Below the pieces are notes generated by a model. It was not told the DNA's origin and searched no databases. It saw only the letters and a list, made by a program, of their open reading frames with translations. Made by a program: the position numbers and the translations under genes. This document shows, piece by piece, positions 1 to 8,023 of a stretch of 64,000 bases of DNA. Source of the DNA: Methanosuratincola petrocarbonis (lineage in GTDB: Archaea; Thermoproteota; Methanomethylicia; Methanomethylicales; Methanomethylicaceae); NCBI GenBank assembly GCA_030522375.1, contig CP130488.1:1-64000 (forward strand). Reading direction: 5' to 3'. How positions within the stretch are numbered: the first letter of the stretch is position 1; the number at the start of each line of letters is the position of its first letter.

Positions 1-2372
1 AGCAGTAGGACCGCCACGACCGCCACGACGAGTACAGCCATTATGATTATGTCCCTGATCATCTCTGGCGGGAGCGGCTCCGGCTCCTTGATCGTGAAGG
101 TCCAGGTTACGGTGTTGAAGTTGTCGGAGGTATCCGCCAGAGTTATCTCCGCCGTGTGCACTCCGAGGTCCAGGATGAGCTGGCAGCTGGCGCTGGTCTT
201 GGTTATGACTGCTTGCGAGGTCCTGTCCACGCCGTCCACCCTCAGCTTTACCGAATCGGGCTTCACCTCAAGGTTGTCGAAGAGGGTTGCGCTTATGGTC
301 AGCGTCCTGTCCGTGATCACGCTCCCGTTCAAGGGCTTCGTCTCGATTACCGTGGGTGGTATGTCGTCCACCCTGAAAGACCATGCCTCCGTGGCGTTGT
401 TACCTGCGAGGTCGTAGACCCTGAGCTCGGCGTCGTGCATCCCCTTTGAGAGCGGAGGGGACGGGTAGTACAGCAGCGCATTGTAGCTCAGGTTGGCGAA
501 GCCTTCCACAGCCACGCCGTCTATCAGGAGGCTGATCCGGTCCAAGTCGACCCCGTAATTGTCCCCGAATCCGGCATAGACCGAGTCGTTGTAAGGCACT
601 ATCATCGCCCTCTCCGGGTGGAAGTAGGATATCGTGGGCGGGGTGAGGTCGACCGTGAACGCCCACGTAAACGCGTATGCGTTGCCAACCCCGTCGAAGA
701 CCTCGATTGTGGCGTTGTAAGTGCCCTCTGTGAAGTTGAACGGGGGTGAGAAGTCTATCGTCTCGCCGGTGCTCGTCGTCGCATCCCATGAATTGATCGT
801 CAGGGCAGCGTGGGAAACCCCGGAAAGGGCGTCCGTGAAGTTGGCCGAGACCCTCGGCCTGGGATCCCCAACATATGAACCATTCAGTGGCAGGTAGCCT
901 GCGACTTCCGGCGGCGTCGTGTCCACAGCGAGCCTCAGCGCGACCACGGCAGTGTTGCCCAGCACATCGCTGACTGTAGCCGTGAATGTGTGCCACCCGT
1001 CGTCGAGCGCGCCCGCCGTCGCGTTCACCCAAAGCCCCCTAGGGGACGCTGCCCCGAGCGCTGGGCTGGTCGCCGTGCCGTCGACCCTCAGGACGACGCC
1101 CGACTGTGACACCTCCGAGACTGCATCCCTCACGAGGATCCCCACCGTCGGCGTCGGGTCGCCCGTGAATGCCCCTTCCCTCGGCTCGGAATAGGCTAAG
1201 TAGGGAGGGTCGCCGTCGGCGGTGTACTCCCCCATCCTGTCGACCTCCAGAGCCAGGGTTCCCGATGTGGCATCCCAAGACAGGGATCTGACTGGTCCGC
1301 CCGAGCTCTGACCAGTCCTGACGGCTGGGCTCCCGTCGAAAAGCACTCCGGGCTGGTTCTGGAAGATGAGCCCATACATGCTTATGTTGGCTGGGGCATC
1401 AAGCGCCGGGAGGGCCGAGACATTGACCCCTACCGTCCCCGCGCCGATCCGGATGTGCTCGTTCAACCCGAAAAGCGAATTCGCCGTTACCGGGTCGCAG
1501 AGGTTCAGGGCGCCGGCATATGCTATCCTCGCAACCGGATCGCTCCCACTGAAGAACTCGAGCACGATTCCTGAAGCGTTTGTGAAGTCCCTTATCCCCC
1601 TCCAGTCTGTGGTCGCGCCCCCGAGCCTGGCGTCATAGTCTGCCGGCTGGAAGTTGAGTACTGCCGTGAAGGACGTAGAGTTCAAGGTGATTGTCGGTCC
1701 AGCGGGGACTTTAATGTGTATGGGAGTCGAGAATATGCCCTTGGAGAGGAACCCTGATGGCACCGTGCGGTTCACCAAGAATGCGTACCAGCCCGATCCG
1801 TCGGGATTTGTCCCGTTCGCCCAAGTCCCGTTCCCAGCCGGCGAGAGGCTCAGCGTCCCGTACCCGAGCCAGCCAAGGTCGATCTCGGCGGACACGTGGT
1901 CGTTCGGCGCCGAGATGTTCACGATCATGCTCAAGACAGAGCCATTGAAGTAGTAGTAGGTGGGGACTTGGGTAGATAACTGCTCGCCGGTCTTTGAGAC
2001 GGCGTAGCATGAGACCCTTCCGAACGGCTGGACCAGCCTGAAGGCTGCCTGGGCAGTGCCAGCCGTCCCATTCGCGGTGATGTTGTAGGATCCTGTGGGG
2101 AGCCCGACCGTGGAGACGTTGACAGTCAACGTCCCGGAAGACCCGATGACGAGTGAGTCATTCCTGAACACCTCGCCTGAAGGTCCTGCGACCGCGACCG
2201 AGACGAACGATGGGGGCCCTGACACGCTTATGGAGACTGTCTCCCCCGCTGAGTAGAGGGAGGTGTCTGAATCGACCGTGATCGTCAGCCCGGCTGACAA
2301 GACCGAGGGAGAAGCGCAGAGTATGAGCGCGGTTAATAGGAGAGCTGCGGCAGCCCCCTTAAAAATTCTCAA
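1..2372 (-). CDS. Secreted/surface protein with Ig-like repeats, cut by left edge
   Basis: The minus strand is open from a TTG at 2372 to the left edge, about 790 residues. It starts MRIFKGAAAA and continues as a hydrophobic signal peptide ending near PSVLSAG. No ATG lies in frame nearby, so TTG is the probable start. The middle is beta-rich and has many N-x-S/T sequons. The C-terminal half holds several Ig-like units marked by DTTPPEV, DLTPPTI and DDIPPTV, each followed by a proline/glycine turn and a DG-containing strand. The last visible residues (IIIMAVLVVAVVAVLL) form a membrane anchor just at the edge, so little is missing. The protein is probably anchored outside the cell with its repeats exposed. 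The repeat type is the same as in the giant protein at 52.2-57.3 kb. The exact role (S-layer, adhesion, enzyme scaffold) cannot be read. Confidence 0.8.
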   Translation of the reverse strand, partial: MRIFKGAAAALLLTALILCASPSVLSAGLTITVDSDTSLYSAGETVSISVSGPPSFVSVAVAGPSGEVFRNDSLVIGSSGTLTVNVSTVGLPTGSYNITANGTAGTAQAAFRLVQPFGRVSCYAVSKTGEQLSTQVPTYYYFNGSVLSMIVNISAPNDHVSAEIDLGWLGYGTLSLSPAGNGTWANGTNPDGSGWYAFLVNRTVPSGFLSKGIFSTPIHIKVPAGPTITLNSTSFTAVLNFQPADYDARLGGATTDWRGIRDFTNASGIVLEFFSGSDPVARIAYAGALNLCDPVTANSLFGLNEHIRIGAGTVGVNVSALPALDAPANISMYGLIFQNQPGVLFDGSPAVRTGQSSGGPVRSLSWDATSGTLALEVDRMGEYTADGDPPYLAYSEPREGAFTGDPTPTVGILVRDAVSEVSQSGVVLRVDGTATSPALGAASPRGLWVNATAGALDDGWHTFTATVSDVLGNTAVVALRLAVDTTPPEVAGYLPLNGSYVGDPRPRVSANFTDALSGVSHAALTINSWDATTSTGETIDFSPPFNFTEGTYNATIEVFDGVGNAYAFTWAFTVDLTPPTISYFHPERAMIVPYNDSVYAGFGDNYGVDLDRISLLIDGVAVEGFANLSYNALLYYPSPPLSKGMHDAELRVYDLAGNNATEAWSFRVDDIPPTVIETKPLNGSVITDRTLTISATLFDNLEVKPDSVKLRVDGVDRTSQAVITKTSASCQLILDLGVHTAEITLADTSDNFNTVTWTFTIKEPEPLPPEMIRDIIIMAVLVVAVVAVLL

Positions 2373-2498
2373 AACTTTACACCACAAAATAACAATTTGG
2401 TATTAATCTCTTTATACTTATCTGAAATTAGCAAAACTTGGAGGTCCAGACCTATTAAAGATGGTTTATGCGGGACTGGTCGCATGAGGGGGATTTGG

Positions 2499-3323
2499 TC
2501 AGCCGCCCCTGGTGAGGAGTTCTTCCCTGTTGAAGTGCCTGATCCCCAAGACCAGCACTACCGCATTAACCAGCGCGAACAACCCTATCATGAGGAGTAT
2601 CATAAGCGGCCCGAAGACTATTGCGCCGCCGACCTCTGCGAAGACGAGCGCCAAGACTGGCGCGATCAGGATGGCGCTCATCTGCTGCGCCTCCCTGTAG
2701 CCCTTTACACGGAGCGAAATTATGACCGTGACCCCTATGCCCGCCAAGGCCACGAGCGGGGTGACTCCGAATATGAAGAGCATCCAGAGCGTATTGGGTA
2801 GCAGCAACTCCCCCCCGAAGTGGAGGACCGACGCAAGGTCCACGACCAGGCAGTAGACCGCAAAGGAGGCGAAGGTAACGAGGATCGACGGTATGAACGA
2901 GACGAGAACCTTCCCCAGAAGCAGCTCCCCGTCCTTGAGCGGCGTAGCGAGCAGCGCCTCAAGGGTCTTCCTGTCCTTCTCGCCCGCAAAGCTGTCTGAG
3001 GCGAGGACGCTGGAGGCCATGATGGGTATTATGAGGAAGAACGGGGCGAAGAAGTAGAGGGCGAATACGTAGACCATCGCCTCCTCCGCGCCCATCCCCG
3101 CTACCGCTGCCCTGACCTCCGGGGGGAGGTTCTCGAACATTGGTCCGATGAGCTGGAAAGCCGTGCCTGGCACCCCGACCACTGAGGGGACTAGGACTAG
3201 GATCAGCGGCAGCACGGTGGTGAAGACCAGGGGAACGAATATGATCGGCGCCAGGACCTGGTAGTTCCTCCTGATCTCCTTCCAGTCCTTCCGGAATACC
3301 AGCATCGCGTTCCCGAAATTCAC
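2499..3323 (-). CDS. ABC-2 type transporter permease
   Basis: This 274-residue protein has about six membrane segments. The N-terminal helix follows a short cytoplasmic stretch with KDWKEIRRN, which is typical of ABC-2 (NatB/YhaP-like) exporter permeases. A large extracytoplasmic loop lies between segments 1 and 2, and a cytosolic SFAGEKDRKTLEALLATP segment between 2 and 3 is the classic ABC-2 coupling motif. The GTG start at 3323 overlaps the TGA of the ATPase gene (GTGA), so the two are translationally coupled and form one exporter. The substrate is unknown; Na+, drugs or peptides are the usual possibilities for the family. Confidence 0.9.
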   Translation of the reverse strand: MNFGNAMLVFRKDWKEIRRNYQVLAPIIFVPLVFTTVLPLILVLVPSVVGVPGTAFQLIGPMFENLPPEVRAAVAGMGAEEAMVYVFALYFFAPFFLIIPIMASSVLASDSFAGEKDRKTLEALLATPLKDGELLLGKVLVSFIPSILVTFASFAVYCLVVDLASVLHFGGELLLPNTLWMLFIFGVTPLVALAGIGVTVIISLRVKGYREAQQMSAILIAPVLALVFAEVGGAIVFGPLMILLMIGLFALVNAVVLVLGIRHFNREELLTRGG

Positions 3324-4259
3324 CCGCGCATCCCCTCAACTAACCTCAAGTAGGTCTCCTCGAGGGACGGCAGGAACGGCCTCACTGAGAGGACCTGGCC
3401 GCCCTCCTCGACGATCCTCCTGACAATGTCCGGGGTGATCAGCCCGGGATCCCCGGTACTGACGACCAGCTCCCCTCCATCCGCCTCGACCCCGGAGACG
3501 CCTGGGACGCCCTCGATCGAACCCACGAAGTCGGAGGCATCCCCCAGGACCCTGATCTCCACCTTTGCCTCCCCCGCAACCCTCCTCCTGAGCTCCTCAG
3601 GCGTGCCCGCGACCTTCAGCTCCCCCCTCAGTATTATCCCTACCCTGTTGCAGATCCTCTCTGCATCCTCGAGCCGGTGGGTGGATATCATAATCGTCCT
3701 CCTCTCTATCCTGCTCAGCTTGAGTATGAGATCACGGATTAGCTTCGACGACTCGGGGTCCAGCCCTGACGTCGGCTCGTCCAGGAAGAGCACCGGAGGA
3801 TCGTGAATGATCGCCCGGGCAATGGCGAGCTTTTGCTTCATGCCCTTGGAGAAGACGGAGACCTTCTCCCCCCCTCCTCTCCCAAAGGTCGAAGAACTCG
3901 AGCAGCTCCCTTATCCTGGAGTGGATCCTTGCAGCGTTCCCCATCCCGTAAGCCTTGGCAAAGAACTCGAGGTTCTCCGACGCGGTCAGGCGCTCATAGA
4001 GGCTGGGGCTTTCGGTCTGTACGCCCACCAATGCCCTCACTGCCGAAGGGTCTCTGTTGATATCCTTCCCGAGGATCTCGGCCGTTCCCGAGGTGGGGGA
4101 TATGATGCACGTGAGCATCCTGATCGTCGTGGTCTTGCCAGCGCCGTTCGGCCCGAGCAGTCCGAAGACCTCGCCCTCCTGAACCTCCAGGCTGAGCCCG
4201 TTCACTGCGGTGAAGGAGTTGAATTTCTTCGTTAGGCTCTGGGCAACGATCGCACTCAT
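3320..4259 (-). CDS. ABC transporter ATP-binding protein, frameshifted
   Basis: This is the ATPase partner of the adjacent permease. The N-terminal part (from 4259) has the Walker A GPNGAGKTTTIRML. The C-terminal part has the signature FSKGMKQK, Walker B PVLFLDEPTSGLDP and the H-loop ISTHRLEDAE. The two parts are in different frames. The break is a run of seven G on the coding strand (3868-3874 on the given strand). Six G would read ERRGEKVSVFSKGMKQK and give one uninterrupted protein of about 312 residues. As written, translation from the start ends shortly after the run and lacks the signature and Walker B. A base-calling error is the simplest explanation; a real lesion or slippage is possible. 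Confidence 0.85.
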
Positions 4260-4432
4260 AACAGACCATTAAAAACGATATTACTCGTCAGAATTCTTAA
4301 CTCTATTGGATTAAAACCCCGATGGTCTAGTTATATGATGTCGGATTGGGTTTACGCTGAAAGAACCAAAGCGCGCCTCGGCAGCTCGCGAAACCTAATG
4401 CCCGCCGTTACTGTGCCCATCAATCATGGCAA

Positions 4433-4442
4433 GCTTAAAAAG
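4433..4442 (+). promoter_or_regulatory. Putative TATA box for the fusion channel gene
   Basis: The sequence gcttaaaaag stands about 45-50 nt before the GTG start at 4487 in an otherwise non-coding stretch (4260-4486). This fits an archaeal TATA element with a short leader of about 20 nt. Confidence 0.35.
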
Positions 4443-4486
4443 CAATATTCCTGTGCATACGGTTTTGTGAAGCGAAGTGGAGTGGT

Positions 4487-5803
4487 GTGGTCGGCGTGAG
4501 GTCTTGGGTTCTCTCCGAGTTGGCGATGGCGCTCCTCGCAGTGCTCTCGATACTCCTACTGCTGGTCGACTTTACCTTCCCCCTTGAGCCAGGATGGAGG
4601 CAACTCGTTTACCTCGCAGATCTACTGATATGCATCGTCTTCGCGGTCGACTTCGCCTTAGAGCTCAGGTCCGAAAAGGACAAGCTGGGGTACCTGAAGT
4701 GGCACTGGATCGACCTTCTGGCTATCGTGCCAGCCTATGCCTTTGTCTTTTTCGAGACCATCACGATCATAGGTGCCGGTCTGCGCTCCTTGCGGTTCAT
4801 CAGGCTGGCTAGGTTCGTCGCAGTCGTGCTCAGGATGAGGAGGAGCAAAATGCTGTTGAGCGGGGAGAAGCCATCGAAGCGGAGCCTCCTGACTTACGCC
4901 TCAGCCGCAAGTCTCGTTTCGGTCTTATATTTGATATTCCTTCCAGAACTCGAGTCCCCACCCTACGGACAGTACTTAATCGAATCCATCCTCTCCATTC
5001 TAATCCTGCTGGTCGCCCTGGTACTCTCGGAGATAATCTACGTCCTCCTGGTTTCAAAGATCGATGACCTCCATTCGAGGGTTTCCGTCGGGAGGCTTGT
5101 CAAGGTGTTATTCATCCTCCTGGCGATTGCCGCAATAATCTCCTTCATATTCAAAGAGCTGATCATCTTTGTGACCTCCTTTGGCATCATAGGTCTCATC
5201 CTCTCGTACTCGCTTGCCCCGGTGATATCGAACTTCTTCGCCTGGGTCTACATCAACGTCAGGAAGACCTATATGATCGGCGACAGCGTGAAGATAGGAG
5301 ACGTCAGGGGGATAGTCACAGACATCGGATATCTCATGACTACCCTGGTTGAGATAGGGGATGAGTCCTCCTTCTGGTCTGTGACCGGCAGGATGCTCAT
5401 CATTCCCAACTCGACCGTCCTATCCGAAATAGTGGCAGTCTACGGCAGCCGCCTCTCCCCTGTCAGAGTAGGCTCGGTGACCTTCAACCTCGCCTATGAG
5501 AGCGACCTCGGCGCGGTGAAGGAGATCTTAGTGAGGTGCGTCAGCGAGTACATCCGACCAGAGGTCGAAAGCATGCTAAAGGCGTGCGAGTCGAGCAACT
5601 GTGCTCCCATGTTCAGGAACCTCATCGAGGCGGGGCCACGGGTCATTTTCACGCCAGAGGCGAGCTGGATCAACGTTACGGTCCTCTACCCGTACCCTCC
5701 GTCGAAGCTGGTCAGGTCGATGAGCGATCTCACCGAGATCATACTGAAGGAAATGAACAAGAACCCGGAGGTCGTGAAGTTCCCGATCGGCAGGAGCCGG
5801 TAA
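4487..5803 (+). CDS. Voltage-sensor-like domain fused to MscS-type channel
   Basis: This is a 438-residue membrane protein in two parts. Residues 10-120 look like the S1-S4 voltage sensor of the ion-transport family: S2 has ADLLICIVFAVDFALEL with acidic D45, D55 and E59; S3 has WIDLLAIVP with D76; S4 carries arginines at exact three-residue spacing (R100, R103, R106, R109) followed by R116, R118 and R119. After two more membrane segments, residues 203-430 are a clear MscS domain: a glycine/alanine pore helix (SFGIIGLILSYSLAPVISNF), then the beta domain with VRKTYMIGDSVKIGDVRG, VTDIG and LIIPNSTVL. MscS proteins release solutes on hypo-osmotic stress. The fusion suggests that membrane voltage could modulate gating; that is inference. 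It appears to be transcribed alone. Confidence 0.85.
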   Translation: MVGVRSWVLSELAMALLAVLSILLLLVDFTFPLEPGWRQLVYLADLLICIVFAVDFALELRSEKDKLGYLKWHWIDLLAIVPAYAFVFFETITIIGAGLRSLRFIRLARFVAVVLRMRRSKMLLSGEKPSKRSLLTYASAASLVSVLYLIFLPELESPPYGQYLIESILSILILLVALVLSEIIYVLLVSKIDDLHSRVSVGRLVKVLFILLAIAAIISFIFKELIIFVTSFGIIGLILSYSLAPVISNFFAWVYINVRKTYMIGDSVKIGDVRGIVTDIGYLMTTLVEIGDESSFWSVTGRMLIIPNSTVLSEIVAVYGSRLSPVRVGSVTFNLAYESDLGAVKEILVRCVSEYIRPEVESMLKACESSNCAPMFRNLIEAGPRVIFTPEASWINVTVLYPYPPSKLVRSMSDLTEIILKEMNKNPEVVKFPIGRSR

Positions 5804-5890
5804 CCTCCCCTTCTTCCTCCCTCCAATCGCTCCCAAGCCGCGATAGAGTTAAAACTTCTCTCTCCACCACTACCTCTGTGGAATCCGCCT

Positions 5891-6964
5891 ATGAAGATCG
5901 CTGTGATCCTCGGAACCAGGCCCGAGATTATCAAGATGTCGCCGATCATAAGGGAGCTGGAGAAGAGGGAAATCGATCACTTTGTGCTACACACTGGGCA
6001 GCACTACTCGCATAACATGGACGGAGTCTTCTTCGAGGTTCTCAAGCTGAGCCCGCCGAAATACAACCTGGGAGTCGGATCCGGGACGCACGGCGAGGAG
6101 ACTGGAAGGATGCTGATCGGTATCGAAAAAATCCTCGCTGAGGAGAAGCCCAGGTGCGTTCTAGTGGAGGGTGACACAAACACTGTACTCGCGGGAGCTT
6201 TGGCTGCCGCCAAGATGCATATCAAAGTCGGGCACGTCGAGGCGGGGCTGAGGAGCGGTGACATGTCGATGCCGGAGGAGGTGAACCGTATCGTGGCTGA
6301 CCACATCTCTGACTATCTGTTCGCCCCGACCCAAGTCTCAGCGCAAAACCTGATCGGTGAAGGCATCGATATCAAGAAGATAGCAGTTACTGGGAACACC
6401 GTTGTGGATGCAGTGCAGCAGAGCCTCTTTCTGGTCGCGGGGAAGGATCCCAAGTCGATATTCGGATTGGACCGTTACTTGCTGGCGACCATCCACCGGC
6501 AGGAGAACGCCGACAACCCTATGAGACTGAGGAAGATCATAGAGGGGCTCAATCTCGTTTCCGAAGAACTCGGTCTGGAAGTGGTATACCCTGCCCACCC
6601 GCGTGCACGGAAAAGGCTTAACGATTTCGGGATACCTCTCGGGGGCAGGATAAGGGCGATCGACCCTGTGGACTACCTGGGATTCCTGGCTTTGGAAAAG
6701 GGCGCAGAGCTCATAATGACCGACTCTGGCGGCGTGCAGGAGGAGGCGTGCATCTTGGGTGTGCCTTGCGTCACCCTGAGGGACAACACTGAGCGCCCGG
6801 AGACTCTAGCGGTAGGCGCCAATATCCTTGCGGGTGCAGACCCTTTGAGGATGCTCGAATGCGCGAGGGCAATGCTGCCCAGGAGGGGAGGCTGGGATAA
6901 CCCCTACGGGGACGGGAGGTCAGCTGAGAGGATAGTCGGTATTTTGGAAAATCAATACGCTTAG
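5891..6964 (+). CDS. wecB: UDP-N-acetylglucosamine 2-epimerase (non-hydrolysing)
   Basis: This 357-residue cytosolic enzyme interconverts UDP-GlcNAc and UDP-ManNAc. It starts with MKIAVILGTRPEIIKM and has HTGQHYSHNM, the VEGDTNTVLAGALAAAK motif, HVEAGLRSGD, PEEVNRIVADHISD, ATIHRQEN and the UDP-binding TDSGGVQEEA, all in the usual order and at full length. A weak TATA-like gttaaaac lies at 5847-5854. It is convergent with the epimerase gene at 7054. A second family member at 32486 has a different signature (RPQFIK, TEWPET) and probably a different substrate, so this copy is the better candidate for true UDP-GlcNAc epimerisation. Confidence 0.92.
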   Translation: MKIAVILGTRPEIIKMSPIIRELEKREIDHFVLHTGQHYSHNMDGVFFEVLKLSPPKYNLGVGSGTHGEETGRMLIGIEKILAEEKPRCVLVEGDTNTVLAGALAAAKMHIKVGHVEAGLRSGDMSMPEEVNRIVADHISDYLFAPTQVSAQNLIGEGIDIKKIAVTGNTVVDAVQQSLFLVAGKDPKSIFGLDRYLLATIHRQENADNPMRLRKIIEGLNLVSEELGLEVVYPAHPRARKRLNDFGIPLGGRIRAIDPVDYLGFLALEKGAELIMTDSGGVQEEACILGVPCVTLRDNTERPETLAVGANILAGADPLRMLECARAMLPRRGGWDNPYGDGRSAERIVGILENQYA

Positions 6965-6969
6965 CTTTG

Positions 6970-7019
6970 ATGGGTTGAGGAAGCGAATAAACAGACTGGT
7001 GCCTAAACCCCTCAACCAT
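6970..7019. terminator. Inverted repeat between convergent genes
   Basis: The arms atgggttgagg and cctcaaccat are near-complementary and separated by about 30 nt. They lie exactly between the ends of the convergent genes 5891-6964 and 7054-7983. A shared termination or RNA-processing structure is plausible; no T-tract follows the hairpin, so this is weak. Confidence 0.3.
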
Positions 7020-7053
7020 AAGGTGAGGGTGTCAGTTGCACTATTCGCCACAT

Positions 7054-7983
7054 TCATACCCTTGCCTTGTAGTACTCGATCGTCCTCCTTATCCCCTCGC
7101 GCAGCGGGACCCTGGCCCTGAAGCCCAGCCTTTCGGCTGCCTTGGTTGTGTCTGCGAGCGTGCGCCTGACATAGTTCCTGATCGGGTTCTCTACGTAGGT
7201 CGCCTTAATATCGACCCCCAGCTCCTCAGCGAGGATCTCGACGACCCGGTTGAATGTGGTTTCCACCCCTGTCCCTACATTGAACACCTCCCCGCCCGCG
7301 CGGTCTGCATTTTCAATCGCCAGGAGGTTGGCTTCCACCACATCTTCCACGAATACAAAGTCCCTGGTCTGCGTCCCGTCGCCGTAGATGACTGGGCGCC
7401 TCCCCTTCATAATCTCCCAGGCGAACTGGGATATGTTGTTCGCGTACTTCCCCTTGAACTCTTCCCTCGGGCCGTAGACGCTGAAGTACCTAAGCCCGAC
7501 TGCCCTTACCCCGTATAGCTCACGGTAGAGCCTAGCAGCCATCTCCCTTGCCAGGAAAGAGTACTCGTAGAATGACCCTGGGACAACGTGCATATCCTCC
7601 CTGTGCGGGGGATCGCACCTGCTGTAAAGCGACGATGTCGAGGCGTACACGATGGGGAGGTCCCGCTTCCTGGCAGCCTCGAGGGCGTTAATGAACCCCA
7701 TCACGTTGACCTCCACGCCTTCCCTCGGGTCCGGGTAGAACATCGGCGAGGAGCTCCTGGCGGCGTCGAAGAAGACCCCATCCGCCCTGCTGAACGCCCC
7801 CTCAAGGAGAGCCCTGTCCCTCACATCCCCTCTGATGAAACTCATCCTCCCGCTCTCGGGCAGGTTATTCGGCTTCCCCAGGCTCGTGTCGTCGATGACC
7901 TCCACCTCGTCCCCTCTGGCGATGAGCCTCCAGACGATGTTCGAACCTATGAAGCCCGCCCCTCCAGTGACAAGAAACCTCAT
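7054..7983 (-). CDS. NAD-dependent nucleotide-sugar epimerase (GalE-like)
   Basis: This is a 309-residue extended short-chain dehydrogenase. The Rossmann motif GGAGFIGSN is at residues 7-15, a D at 31-32 suits NAD binding, the active-site strand is VYASTSSLY (T116/S117/S118), and LRYFSVYGPREEFKGKY and DFVFVEDVVEANL are typical of UDP-glucose/UDP-glucuronate epimerases. The catalytic YxxxK is altered: Y139 is followed four residues on by F143 (YEYSF, codon TTC), where lysine is expected. The usual HLAA strand also reads FFDAAR. Catalysis by the standard mechanism is therefore doubtful, although the fold is otherwise intact. It is transcribed away from the ATPase gene in the same direction, with an AT-rich 40-bp gap. 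Confidence 0.8.
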   Translation of the reverse strand: MRFLVTGGAGFIGSNIVWRLIARGDEVEVIDDTSLGKPNNLPESGRMSFIRGDVRDRALLEGAFSRADGVFFDAARSSSPMFYPDPREGVEVNVMGFINALEAARKRDLPIVYASTSSLYSRCDPPHREDMHVVPGSFYEYSFLAREMAARLYRELYGVRAVGLRYFSVYGPREEFKGKYANNISQFAWEIMKGRRPVIYGDGTQTRDFVFVEDVVEANLLAIENADRAGGEVFNVGTGVETTFNRVVEILAEELGVDIKATYVENPIRNYVRRTLADTTKAAERLGFRARVPLREGIRRTIEYYKARV

Positions 7984-8023
7984 GGCTATACGCTAACATC
8001 TAAAAAAATAAAAATGCTTCTGT

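Noticed and set aside
400..1032. Several long open frames opposite or inside GC-rich genes (such as 400-1032 minus, 583-codon-scale shadows at 8-10 kb and 19.5-20.3 kb)
   Set aside because: They mirror the codon structure of the clearly assigned genes on the other frame, are rich in Arg/Pro/Ser, and have no domains.
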